Shown here one piece after another: positions 37,116 to 45,093 of a DNA stretch of 64,000 bases. The notes under the pieces were generated by a model. The model did no database searches. It saw only the letters and a list, made by a program, of their open reading frames with translations, and was not told where the DNA came from. A program made the translations under genes and the position numbers. Source of the stretch: Algicella marina (lineage in GTDB: Bacteria; Pseudomonadota; Alphaproteobacteria; Rhodobacterales; Rhodobacteraceae); the NCBI RefSeq assembly GCF_009931615.1, contig NZ_CP046620.1, positions 2,247,501 through 2,311,500 on the forward strand, given 5' to 3'. Position 1 is the first letter of the stretch, and each line of letters opens with the position of its first letter.

Positions 37116-38197
37116 GCCGCCTCGAACATGCCCTGCAACGCGGCAGCGATCGCAGGCTGGTCCAGCCCCGCCTGCCCGATCACCACGAGCCGCGAGGCCC
37201 GTGCCTCGCCGGTCGCGAAGGGCCGGTCGTAATGCGTGTCGATGCGCGGGCCGACGGCCTGAAGCACCAGCCGCATCGGCTTGCCCTGCACGGCAGCGAA
37301 CCCTTTGACGCGCAGAAGCCCGTGCGCCCGGATCGCCGCCTCGACCCCGGCCACGAAACCGGCCGGATCGGCGATCTCGGGCAGGTCCACCACGAAACTT
37401 TCGAAGGCATCATGCCCGTGCTCGTGGTGATGGTCGTGATCGTGGTCATCTTCCTCGTCGTCATGATGATGATGGTGATGCACCTCGTGCCGCGCCGCCA
37501 GATCATCCTCCGCCCCGATGCCGAGGCCCAGCAGAACGCGCGGATCGACAGCGCCATGCGACGCCTGGATCACCTGAACGCCATCCCGCGCGGCATCCCT
37601 CAACTTCGCCGCCAGCGCCTCCGCGCGCGCCTCGCCCAGCAGGTCGGACTTGTTGACGACGACCATGTCCGCGCAGGCCATCTGATCCTCGAAAAGCTCC
37701 GAAAGCGGCGTCTCGTGATCCAGCCCGTCATCGGCGGCGCGCTGCGCATCGACCGCCGCGATATCGGCCGCGAACTGCCCGGCCTCCACCGCCGGGCCGT
37801 CCACCACCGTCACCACGCCATCCACGGTTACCCGCGTGCGGATGTCGGGCCAGTTGAAGGCCCGCACCAGCGGCTGCGGCAGGGCGAGGCCGGAGGTTTC
37901 GATCACGATGTGGTCGGGCGCGTTCTCCCGCTCGATCAGCTTTTTCAGGGTGGGGATGAAATCCTCCGCCACCGTGCAACAGATGCAGCCGTTGGAAAGC
38001 TCCACCACATCGTCATCGGCGCAGCCCTCGATGCCGCAGCCCTTCAGTATCTCGCCATCGACGCCGAGGTCGCCGAACTCATTGATGATCAGCGCGATCC
38101 GCTTGCCGCCGGCATTGGCCAGCATGTGGCGGATCAGCGTCGTCTTGCCCGCGCCCAGAAAGCCGGTGACGACGGTTGCAGGTATCTTCGCAGCCAT
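37112..38197 (-). CDS. cobW: CobW, metal-binding GTPase of the COG0523 family
   Basis: A 361-residue G3E-family GTPase thought to deliver cobalt for cobalamin synthesis. The Walker A motif is TGFLGAGKTTL (residues 11-21), the metal-binding CxCC is NGCICCT (about 69-75), and the base motif is VNKSD. Around residues 240-263 lies a strongly His/Asp-rich loop, a likely cobalt- or zinc-buffering tract. GAGAGGG precedes the ATG. It follows an internal terminator, so its expression is presumably lower than hupE or riboswitch-dependent. Confidence 0.95.
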   Translation of the reverse strand: MAAKIPATVVTGFLGAGKTTLIRHMLANAGGKRIALIINEFGDLGVDGEILKGCGIEGCADDDVVELSNGCICCTVAEDFIPTLKKLIERENAPDHIVIETSGLALPQPLVRAFNWPDIRTRVTVDGVVTVVDGPAVEAGQFAADIAAVDAQRAADDGLDHETPLSELFEDQMACADMVVVNKSDLLGEARAEALAAKLRDAARDGVQVIQASHGAVDPRVLLGLGIGAEDDLAARHEVHHHHHHDDEEDDHDHDHHHEHGHDAFESFVVDLPEIADPAGFVAGVEAAIRAHGLLRVKGFAAVQGKPMRLVLQAVGPRIDTHYDRPFATGEARASRLVVIGQAGLDQPAIAAALQGMFEAA

Positions 38198-38215
38198 GAT
38201 GACCCTCTCGAAATG

Positions 38216-38244
38216 AAAAACGGCACCCTGCGATCAGGGTGCCG
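38216..38244 (-). terminator. rho-independent terminator between hupE and cobW
   Basis: On the minus strand a 10-bp perfect stem (CGGCACCCTG, loop of 4, CAGGGTGCCG) is followed at once by TTTTT. It lies 18 nt past the hupE stop and about 20 nt before the cobW ATG. It would reduce, not abolish, read-through into the cob operon, or act as an attenuator separating hupE from cobW. Confidence 0.85.
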
Positions 38245-38262
38245 TGTGGGAATGGGGAAGGA

Positions 38263-38928
38263 TCAGGCGCCGAGGCCGAGCAGGCCGAACACTGCACCTT
38301 CCGCCGCTTCCAGCACCAGCAGCAGGCCCGCACCGGCGACGACCGCACCGGCAAGGCGCGGCTGCAGGGCCTGCGCGCTTTCGGCCTTCCAGACCTTGGT
38401 GGCCACCCAGCCGGCTGCCAGCGCAATCGCATACTGCACGACCCCGAGGCCGATCAGGTAGCCCACGAGTACCTGCGCGCCCATCGCCGCCTCTTGTGCT
38501 GCGATCGTGTCGCCGAAGGCAGAGCCGTGAAAGAGGCCGAACCCGGCAAACAGCGCCATCGCCGCGGAGGGCGAAAGCCCCCGGCCCGACAGCGCGATAC
38601 CGCCGACGACCAGCAGCGACAGCGCGATCACGACTTCCTTGACCGGCAGGCCGACACCGAAGCTCATCAGCAGCGTGCCCAGCAGCATCGCGCCGATATA
38701 GGCGAGCGCGCCCAGCGCGCCGCGCCCGGTGACGGCGGCGACGATGCCCACCAGCGCGACGAAGAAAAGGTGATCGAAGCCCAGAAGCGGATGACCGACG
38801 CCCGAAAGCAGCCCGTGCGCCAGGGTCTCCATCGGCGCGCCGCCCAGCGGGTGGTGCGCGAAAACAGGTGTGGCAGCAAGCGTCGCGAATGCCGAGAGCC
38901 CTGCGGCCCGGATTTTAAGGTTAGTCAT
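38263..38928 (-). CDS. HupE/UreJ-family transporter, probable cobalt (or nickel) permease
   Basis: A 221-residue inner-membrane protein of the HupE/UreJ family, with the histidine-rich start HHPLGGAPMETLAHGLLSGVGHPLLGFDHLFF and further helices. The HPxxGxDH motif is the family hallmark for divalent metals. The riboswitch immediately upstream makes cobalt the probable substrate. The second of two adjacent ATGs (38928, other at 38931) is preferred as it lies 5 nt after GGAGAGGG. An N-terminal signal-like segment precedes HH. First gene of the operon. Confidence 0.88.
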   Translation of the reverse strand: MTNLKIRAAGLSAFATLAATPVFAHHPLGGAPMETLAHGLLSGVGHPLLGFDHLFFVALVGIVAAVTGRGALGALAYIGAMLLGTLLMSFGVGLPVKEVVIALSLLVVGGIALSGRGLSPSAAMALFAGFGLFHGSAFGDTIAAQEAAMGAQVLVGYLIGLGVVQYAIALAAGWVATKVWKAESAQALQPRLAGAVVAGAGLLLVLEAAEGAVFGLLGLGA

Positions 38929-38933
38929 CATGT

Positions 38934-38957
38934 CCCTCTCCATATCAGGGGAGAGGG
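38934..38957 (-). promoter_or_regulatory. hairpin masking the hupE ribosome-binding site
   Basis: On the minus strand CCCTCTCC, an 8-nt loop and GGAGAGGG form a perfect 8-bp stem. The right arm is the Shine-Dalgarno region of hupE, ending 5 nt before the ATG at 38928. Cobalamin riboswitches that block translation do so with this kind of sequestering hairpin, so this is the likely expression platform. Confidence 0.7.
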
Positions 38958-39059
38958 GCGCACGGCCCGGCGCCGGCCCGCCAGACGGCGATGGCCAAAA
39001 CGTCGCAACACGGAGCACCCCGCCCGTTCACGTCTCACGCCGGAGGCATCCGGCGCCAC

Positions 39060-39270
39060 AAGGCAGGTCTCCTGGCTCGCGGGTCGTCACATGCGCTCCC
39101 CTTCCCGGCGGCCTTGCGGCGGATGCCAGTGGGCTTGTCGAACGCACGCTCACCGCACACAGTCGCGGGGGCGGCTTCATTCTGGCGTCCCCGATATGGG
39201 TCAACACCAGCTGAATTCCCTTTTGATCCCTCGGCCCCGCACGCTCGGCGGGTCCATTGGGAACCTCGTG
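39060..39270 (-). ncRNA. cobalamin riboswitch (adenosylcobalamin aptamer)
   Basis: Read on the minus strand, all parts expected of the aptamer occur in order: an opening GAGGTTCCC, the AAAAGGGAA motif (39216-39224), GCCCCCGCGACTG, and the B12 box GCCAGGAGACCTGCC (39062-39076). About 210 nt, as is usual. It is followed by the hairpin over the hupE ribosome site. B12 binding should repress hupE and, through read-through, the long cob operon. Confidence 0.93.
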
Positions 39271-39275
39271 GCACT

Positions 39276-39305
39276 TTCATGGCAGGCGGCGACGCGCGGT
39301 GTCAA
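39276..39305 (-). promoter_or_regulatory. predicted promoter of the riboswitch-hupE-cob operon
   Basis: On the minus strand TTGACA (39300-39305) and CATGAA (39276-39281) are 18 bp apart, and would start transcription within a few bases of the aptamer's 5' edge. The -35 is perfect and the -10 weak, typical of a regulated promoter. Confidence 0.5.
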
Positions 39306-39365
39306 GCAGCGTTGCGGCACTGCACCGCGATTTCGCGCCATTGCCAACCAATTGCCCTGCCCGGT

Positions 39366-40112
39366 TCAATTCGGCGCCAACACCTGCCGCACTTGTGCAA
39401 CTGCCGCATGCACGTCGCCTACCGTTTCAGCCCCTTCCGGCATCGGCGGCCGTGCCACCATGATCACTGGCAGCCGCAGCGCCCGCGCGGCCGCCAGCTT
39501 GGCGTAACCTCCTGCACCACCTGAATTCTTCGCGACCACATGTGTGGCGCCGATCAACAAAAGAAGCGCCTTTTCCTCTTCGGTATCAAATGGCGGCCTG
39601 CCGGTGATTCCCCGGATATGCGGCGCAATCTCCGCGCTCGGCGGTTCGATGGTCCTGAGCGTCAGGCTGGTATCGGTTCTCTCCATGAAATCCTTGGCGG
39701 AACCACCTCCCGTGCCCAGAAACGCGCGCGCGCCGGTCGGCAAAGCCGCTGCCGCACTCGCCAGATCGGGCACGACCCGCCAGTTGTCGCCATCCTGCGC
39801 TCGCCACTCCGGTCGTCGCAGATGGACGACCGGCTTGCCAGTCTGCCGCCCGGCCGCCGCTGCATGAGCGCTCATCCTTGCCGCAAACGGGTGCGTGGCG
39901 TCGACAATGATCGCGACATCCTCAGCCTCGACATACCGGACCAACCCATCCTCACCGCCGAAGCCACCACTGCGTACCGGCACTGCCAGTGCCGCAGGCT
40001 TCGACGTGGCCCCGGCCAGAGACGCAGTCACTCTGACGCCCTTCACTTCGGCCAGCCGTTCCGCCAACTGGCGCGCCTCGGCCGTTCCGGCCAGTAGCAA
40101 CACGTGCTTCAC
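39366..40112 (-). CDS. cobK: precorrin-6A reductase
   Basis: Reduces precorrin-6A with NADPH. 248 residues of the CobK/CbiJ family, with the N-terminal VLLLAGTAEARQLAERLA, LGTGGGSAKDFM and the family's KNSGGAGGYAKLAAAR region. GTG start overlapping the cbiD stop (GTGA), so cbiD-cobK are coupled. It ends about 60 bp upstream of the promoter for the riboswitch unit on the same strand. CobK is also used by the oxygen-dependent route. Confidence 0.94.
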   Translation of the reverse strand: MKHVLLLAGTAEARQLAERLAEVKGVRVTASLAGATSKPAALAVPVRSGGFGGEDGLVRYVEAEDVAIIVDATHPFAARMSAHAAAAGRQTGKPVVHLRRPEWRAQDGDNWRVVPDLASAAAALPTGARAFLGTGGGSAKDFMERTDTSLTLRTIEPPSAEIAPHIRGITGRPPFDTEEEKALLLLIGATHVVAKNSGGAGGYAKLAAARALRLPVIMVARPPMPEGAETVGDVHAAVAQVRQVLAPN

Positions 40113-41182
40113 AATGCCCGCCGCTCATTGCCATCCGCGAAGGCGATTGCGCGCCCACCGCGATCCACAACCATCACGTCCAAAGCGCTCTCACTCACCA
40201 CGGCCTGCGCCACCTCCTGCGCCGCCATTGCAACCCGAACGGCCAGTTCCGGTCCCGCGATCTCAAGCGCCTCCTTGGCTGTATTCGCCGCAGCAATCAC
40301 TTCACGCTCAGCCAGCCCCTCAGCCATCACGGCCAGCGTGGCGAAATTCACCTGGCTGCGCCCGGAGTGCAGATCCATCGCCCCCTGCGCCAGCTTCGTC
40401 AGCTTGCCGAAGCCACCAACGATACTCACTCGTTCCACCGGATGCCGGGCCAGATACTTCAACATCCCTCCGGCGAAATCACCCATGTCCAGCATTGCAT
40501 GGTCGGGCAGTCCAAAATAAGCCTGTGCCACCCGTTCCGATGTCGCCCCCGTTGCCCCTGCCACATGGGTCAGCCCCGCAGCGCGCGCCACGTCAATCCC
40601 CCGATGGATGGACGCAATCCATGCCGCGCAGGAAAACGGCCGCACGATCCCGGTGGTGCCGAGAATGGAGATCCCGCCTTCGATCCCCAGACGCGGATTC
40701 CACGTCTGTTTGGCCAGGTCCGCCCCGCCCGGAACCGAGACTTCCACCTCGAAATCCGCCGCCAAGCCCGCTGCCGCCGCAACTTCCTCCAACACACCAG
40801 CCATCATCTGCCGCGGCACCGGGTTGATTGCCGGTTCGCCGGGCGAAATCGGCAGGCCCGGCCGCGTTACCACCCCGACACCCTCACCCGCCCGGAATAG
40901 AATGCCGCCGGCGCTGCGCCGTATCGTCACGACGATCATCGCGCCGTGGGTGACGTCCGGATCATCGCCCGCATCCTTCTGCACGACCGCCCGCGCCCAA
41001 CCCTCACCCAGCGCCGTCTCCGCAAGTTCAAACACCGGTGTCTGGCCGCGCGGCAGTGTAATCTGCACGGAAGGTTCGAACCGTCCCGACAGCAACGCAC
41101 CGGCCGCAGCCTTTGCTGCCGCCGTCGCGCAGGCACCGGTAGTAAAACCGGTCCGCAAGTCGCCATCGGGTTTCCGTGTCAT
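40109..41182 (-). CDS. cbiD: CbiD, (cobalt-)precorrin-5B C1-methyltransferase
   Basis: A 357-residue methyltransferase that methylates C1 of the corrin ring in the anaerobic-type route. The RTGFTTGACATAAAKAAA at the N-terminus, then LGTTGIVRPFSCAAWIASI and MGDFAGGMLKYLARHP, are CbiD signatures. Oxygen-dependent species instead use CobF for C1 methylation and deacetylation, and no CobF is seen here. ATG at 41182, divergent from cobA by 116 bp with no riboswitch visible between them. Confidence 0.94.
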   Translation of the reverse strand: MTRKPDGDLRTGFTTGACATAAAKAAAGALLSGRFEPSVQITLPRGQTPVFELAETALGEGWARAVVQKDAGDDPDVTHGAMIVVTIRRSAGGILFRAGEGVGVVTRPGLPISPGEPAINPVPRQMMAGVLEEVAAAAGLAADFEVEVSVPGGADLAKQTWNPRLGIEGGISILGTTGIVRPFSCAAWIASIHRGIDVARAAGLTHVAGATGATSERVAQAYFGLPDHAMLDMGDFAGGMLKYLARHPVERVSIVGGFGKLTKLAQGAMDLHSGRSQVNFATLAVMAEGLAEREVIAAANTAKEALEIAGPELAVRVAMAAQEVAQAVVSESALDVMVVDRGGRAIAFADGNERRAL

Positions 41183-41298
41183 GGAGGCACACTAGGCAGC
41201 GCAGATGGTCCGCGCCAGCCCCCAGCCAATGCCGTCGCACCACCGCGTAGCGTCGTTTCCCGCTCGCATCCTGTGCAAGCCGTGTCTAAACTGACGGC

Positions 41299-42165
41299 AT
41301 GACCGAAACACGTCCACTTTCCGGCCTGCCTCAGGGTGACTGGCCTGTATTTCCACCGGGCCTCGTCTGGCTGCTCGGCGCCGGTCCGGGCGACCCGGGT
41401 TTACTCACGCTGCACGGGCTGAATGCGCTGCGGCAGGCGGATGTCATCGTTTACGACGCCCTTGTCGACACCCGCATTCTGGATTGGCGCAGACCCGATG
41501 CCACCATCGAATACGCGGGCAAACGCGGCGGCAAGCCAAGCCCGCTGCAGCGATCCATTTCGCTGCGGCTGGTCGAACTCGCCCGCGCCGGCCACCGGGT
41601 GCTGCGGCTGAAAGGCGGTGACCCCTTCGTTTTCGGGCGCGGTGGTGAAGAGGCGCAGACACTCGTCTCCGCCGGCATACCCATCCGTGTCACGCCCGGC
41701 ATCACCGCCGGTATCGGCGGCCTCGCCTACGCTGGTATCCCCGCCACGCACCGCGACATCAACCAGGCCGTCACCTTCCTCACCGGCCACGATGCCAGTG
41801 GCGATACTCCTGCCGGCATCGACTGGGAGGCTCTGGCCCGTTCCAGCCCCGTGATCGTGATGTACATGGCGATCAAACATCTCGACCAGATCACACAGCG
41901 GCTCATCGCTGCCGGGCGTGAACCGGCCGAACCGGTGGCCATAGTAACCAACGCCACCCTGCCGGACATGCGCGTTCTGGAAACCACTCTCGGCACTGCC
42001 GCAGCCGACATCGCAGCGCATGGCATCGAGCCGCCGGCGATTATCTGCATCGGCCGTGTCACCTTGTTTCGCCAGACACTGGATTGGATCGCACAACTCG
42101 CTGGAGAACCGCCCCGCAGCCTCGATCCGCTCGGCCTCGCTGCGTCACGGGCCGACACCGCCTGA
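41299..42165 (+). CDS. cobA: uroporphyrinogen-III C-methyltransferase
   Basis: The SUMT enzyme that turns uroporphyrinogen III into precorrin-2 with two SAM molecules. 288 residues: VWLLGAGPGDPGLLTLHG (SAM-binding GxGxGD), VYDALVD, YAGKRGG, LKGGDPFVFGRGGEE, and VTPGITAG. It is a single-domain enzyme without the siroheme synthase half. The gene overlaps cobB (TGATG) and diverges from cbiD. Confidence 0.95.
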   Translation: MTETRPLSGLPQGDWPVFPPGLVWLLGAGPGDPGLLTLHGLNALRQADVIVYDALVDTRILDWRRPDATIEYAGKRGGKPSPLQRSISLRLVELARAGHRVLRLKGGDPFVFGRGGEEAQTLVSAGIPIRVTPGITAGIGGLAYAGIPATHRDINQAVTFLTGHDASGDTPAGIDWEALARSSPVIVMYMAIKHLDQITQRLIAAGREPAEPVAIVTNATLPDMRVLETTLGTAAADIAAHGIEPPAIICIGRVTLFRQTLDWIAQLAGEPPRSLDPLGLAASRADTA

Positions 42166-43445
42166 TGCCGCCCCGCGCGCTCGTCATCGCCGCGCCCCGC
42201 TCCGGTGCAGGCAAGACGACACTCACGCTCGCTCTCCTCCGCGCCCTGCGCAACCGGGGCATTCGCGTCGCCGGAGCCAAATCCGGACCGGACTACATCG
42301 ACCCCGCCTTTCACGCAGCCGCCAGCGGCACGCCCGCGTTTAACCTCGACGCCTGGGCGATGGATTCCGCCAGCCTCCACGCCCGCGCGGCAAACATGGA
42401 GGCAGAGCTTCTCCTGATCGAGGGTGCAATGGGCGCGCTCGACGGTGCAGGCGTTGCGGGAAACGGCTCAGCCGCCGATCTTGCCGCAACCCTGGGCCTG
42501 CCAGTGCTCTGGGTGCAGGATCTGCGCAATCTCGCCCATTCCGCCGCCCTGCCCGCTGCCGGGTTCCAAGCCCTCCGCCCGGATATCCCGATCGCCGGCA
42601 TCATCCTCAACACCGCGCGCAGCCCGCGCCATGCCGCCATGGCCGAAGCCGGGCTCGCAAGTGCCGGTCTGCCTCATGTTGGCACCGTCACGGAAACTTC
42701 TGCCCTGCACCTGCCCGACAGACATCTCGGCCTTGTTCAGGCAGCGGAACACCCCGCACTGGACTCTTTCCTCAATGCCGCCGCAGATCATATCGACCGT
42801 TGCTGCAACCTCGATGCCATTGCCAATGCGGCGCAACCGCTTTCACCTGCCGGCGCTCCGCTCCGCCTGCCCCCGCTCGGCCAGCGCATCGCCATCGCCC
42901 GCGACGACGCTTTCGCCTTCGCCTACCCGCATTTGTTGGCGGACTGGCAGGCGCAGGGCGCAAGCCTCCACCCCTTTTCACCCCTTGCGGACGAAGGTCC
43001 GGACACTGCCGCAGACGCCATATTCCTCCCCGGCGGCTACCCCGAACTCCAAGCCGGTAAACTTGCCGCTGCCGCTCGCTTCCGTTCCAGCATGCGGGCC
43101 AGCACGGCACTCATCTACGGCGAATGCGGCGGGTACATGACGCTCGGCACCGGCCTTGTCGATGCAGACGGCACCCGCCACCAGATGCTCGGCCTCCTGC
43201 CCGTCGAAACCTCCTTCGAAACCCGACGCCTCCACCTCGGCTACCGCCGCCTGAGGCCGCTTTCCGGCCCTTTCGCCACTCCGCTGACCGCACATGAGTT
43301 CCACTACGCCACGGTACTGAGCGAAGGTGACGGTATCGCGCTGTTCGCAGCAGAGGATGCCGATGGCGCCACTCTGCCGCCGATGGGCCGAAGCGTCGGC
43401 AACGTCGCAGGCTCGTTCGCCCATGTCATCGGCCCCGCCGGCTGA
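42165..43445 (+). CDS. cobB: cobyrinate / hydrogenobyrinate a,c-diamide synthase
   Basis: Amidates the a and c side chains of hydrogenobyrinate with glutamine. 426 residues: N-terminal P-loop APRSGAGKTTLTLALLRAL, AGAKSGPDYIDPAFH, EGAMGALDG, and the glutaminase motif GECGGYMTLG. The ATG at 42165 shares a base with the cobA stop, so an upstream frame start at 42084 is rejected. It is the end of the two-gene unit and converges with the acyltransferase gene. Confidence 0.94.
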   Translation: MPPRALVIAAPRSGAGKTTLTLALLRALRNRGIRVAGAKSGPDYIDPAFHAAASGTPAFNLDAWAMDSASLHARAANMEAELLLIEGAMGALDGAGVAGNGSAADLAATLGLPVLWVQDLRNLAHSAALPAAGFQALRPDIPIAGIILNTARSPRHAAMAEAGLASAGLPHVGTVTETSALHLPDRHLGLVQAAEHPALDSFLNAAADHIDRCCNLDAIANAAQPLSPAGAPLRLPPLGQRIAIARDDAFAFAYPHLLADWQAQGASLHPFSPLADEGPDTAADAIFLPGGYPELQAGKLAAAARFRSSMRASTALIYGECGGYMTLGTGLVDADGTRHQMLGLLPVETSFETRRLHLGYRRLRPLSGPFATPLTAHEFHYATVLSEGDGIALFAAEDADGATLPPMGRSVGNVAGSFAHVIGPAG

Positions 43446-43449
43446 GAAG

Positions 43450-43965
43450 TCAGGCCCCGAGCGCCGATTTTTCAACGCGCCTGATCACCTGCCTGCCGGT
43501 TGCACTGAAGCTGCTCTCCATGATCCGGGCAGGCTTGCTATCCGGGGCCAACCTCTGAAACCGGAACTTCTGCTTGGCAAAACCGGTAGTGCACACCCAG
43601 TTCCATCCCTGCCGCATCAAGCGCCAATTGCTGTAGGGCACGATCGTTTCCACGGCCCAGCGCCGATCCCCCGAACGCCAATCGTCCATCCGCAACGCAA
43701 CACCTTCGCCAGCAAAGCGTCGCTCCGCATCCGCGCTCAGAAAGGCAAAACTTTGCAGACCACGCGGGTAACCATCCGCCCGGAAAACCCAAACCTGCCC
43801 CAGATGCACCGGCGGCTCCCACATCACTCGCAATTGCGCGAGAGTCAGTCGCTGATGGTATGGACTGCGCTGCAAGACGTAGAAAACATCGCCCATCGTT
43901 GCCAGCACCTCCGGCTTTGGGTGCTCGATGTCGATGGGTTGCGGGTTCGTATTGTCAGCCGTCAT
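43450..43965 (-). CDS. toxin-activating lysine-acyltransferase family protein (HlyC/RtxC-like)
   Basis: A 171-residue protein resembling HlyC, which transfers fatty acyl groups from acyl-ACP to internal lysines of RTX toxins. The catalytic histidine fits RSPYHQRL (His37), and the acidic partner fits DDWRSGDRRW (Asp100), with the expected core IVPYSNWRLMR. A stretch of about 30 extra residues precedes the family core. It overlaps the upstream Hint-domain gene by 11 bp, so the two are one unit. The protein it would acylate is not obvious. Confidence 0.8.
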   Translation of the reverse strand: MTADNTNPQPIDIEHPKPEVLATMGDVFYVLQRSPYHQRLTLAQLRVMWEPPVHLGQVWVFRADGYPRGLQSFAFLSADAERRFAGEGVALRMDDWRSGDRRWAVETIVPYSNWRLMRQGWNWVCTTGFAKQKFRFQRLAPDSKPARIMESSFSATGRQVIRRVEKSALGA

Positions 43966-44905
43966 AGGCCCGGACTTCCAAAGCGCTCAGCGTCTTTCGC
44001 ACCCCGGCAATCTGGCCTTCGTCAGTGGCCAATTCAGGAAACAGCGCCAGCAACTCCGCCCGCGCATCCTGCGAAACCGAGTCGAGGGCCGGTCTGCCGG
44101 GCTGGAAACTCTCGCTCGGAATGCCCTCGGCAGAGATGATCTGATGGTCGTCGAACATCACGTGATAATACGTCACCTCGCCGCCCTCGGCCCGATAGAT
44201 CGTGTCACCGTTTACAAGATCTCGCGCCGCCGCCAGAACCTCCGCCTCGCCATAAAGAACCTCTGCTCGCCAGCCTTCTAGCAACATCCGATGCGCTGGT
44301 GAGACCGCCAGATCGCGCGTGTTGCCCAGTGCGCCCCTGCGAAAGACGACCGGCGCAAATGCGCCTTTCGCCGCTACAGCCTGATGGCCTATCCAACGGA
44401 TCGGCTGAAGTCCGGCATCCCGGGTCGGCACCATATCGCCCACCTGAAGATCCTCGACCCGACGCTCCCCAGCTTCCGTCATGATCCGCGTGCCTTCTGC
44501 AAAACAGACAATACGGATGGTCACTGTATCAGTATCCTTTACACTGTCTGGGTCCATGCCCGGGAACGCCACTGTAGCCGACACCGTAAACACCATTTCC
44601 GCGCCCAGCACCGGCGTGCCGGTGATCAGATAGGTCCATCTACCGTCCAACCCCTGCGTTCCGCTGAAGATGAAGCCGCCCCCGATCGAATCGGAAACTG
44701 TGGTGAACGCATAGGGATTGTCGAAACCTTCGGTCCCGCCCTGCACCGCGAAATTGCCGCTGATGGCCAGTGGCCCATCCGCGAGCTCGGCCAGATCGAC
44801 TTCGATCACCAGATCCTCGTCTGATGAGTTGTCTGCAAAATAACTGCTATCGTATATCCCTGCCCCGGCGGGCGGCGAAGGCGCGGGTGGAGGTGGGAAT
44901 CCCAT
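43955..44905 (-). CDS. Hint (Hedgehog/intein) domain-containing protein
   Basis: A 316-residue protein. Residues 1-20 are Pro/Ala-rich without a classical signal peptide. Residues 28-130 look like beta-rich repeat material (GFDNPYAFTTVSD, TYLITGTPV). A Hint_2 domain begins with Cys134 in VCFAEGTRIMTEAGERRVEDLQVGD and runs to SAEGIPSES (about 275); the HRM of VSPAHRMLL and the HVMFDDHQIISAEG segment fit its block. Such domains autoprocess at their N-terminal cysteine and are common on roseobacter secreted proteins. It overlaps the HlyC-like gene. Confidence 0.85.
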   Translation of the reverse strand: MGFPPPPAPSPPAGAGIYDSSYFADNSSDEDLVIEVDLAELADGPLAISGNFAVQGGTEGFDNPYAFTTVSDSIGGGFIFSGTQGLDGRWTYLITGTPVLGAEMVFTVSATVAFPGMDPDSVKDTDTVTIRIVCFAEGTRIMTEAGERRVEDLQVGDMVPTRDAGLQPIRWIGHQAVAAKGAFAPVVFRRGALGNTRDLAVSPAHRMLLEGWRAEVLYGEAEVLAAARDLVNGDTIYRAEGGEVTYYHVMFDDHQIISAEGIPSESFQPGRPALDSVSQDARAELLALFPELATDEGQIAGVRKTLSALEVRAYDG

Positions 44906-45093
44906 TTACAACCTCATAATCGTTACTGAAACCACACAACACATTGAGCTCTGGCAAAACAAAAAGCGAAGCTCACTTTGCAGGATAACGTTACAAGGCG
45001 GCAAAATAATGGCCAAAACTTGAGCCATGCTCTCCACGCCGAAGTCAGACCACTCCAGGTGGTCAGCCTTTATTCAAAATATCCAACCCGTTA
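44906..45093. other. AT-rich intergenic region with inverted repeats
   Basis: 188 bp between cobM (ending here) and the Hint gene start, both leftward. It holds GACCAC-5-GTGGTC at 45048-45064, and the 13-bp palindrome CCGTTATTAACGG (45088-45100) that includes the cobM stop codon. A short repeat-family element lies at 45066-45087. It is the most AT-rich stretch in the cob island and probably carries the Hint promoter. Confidence 0.6.
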
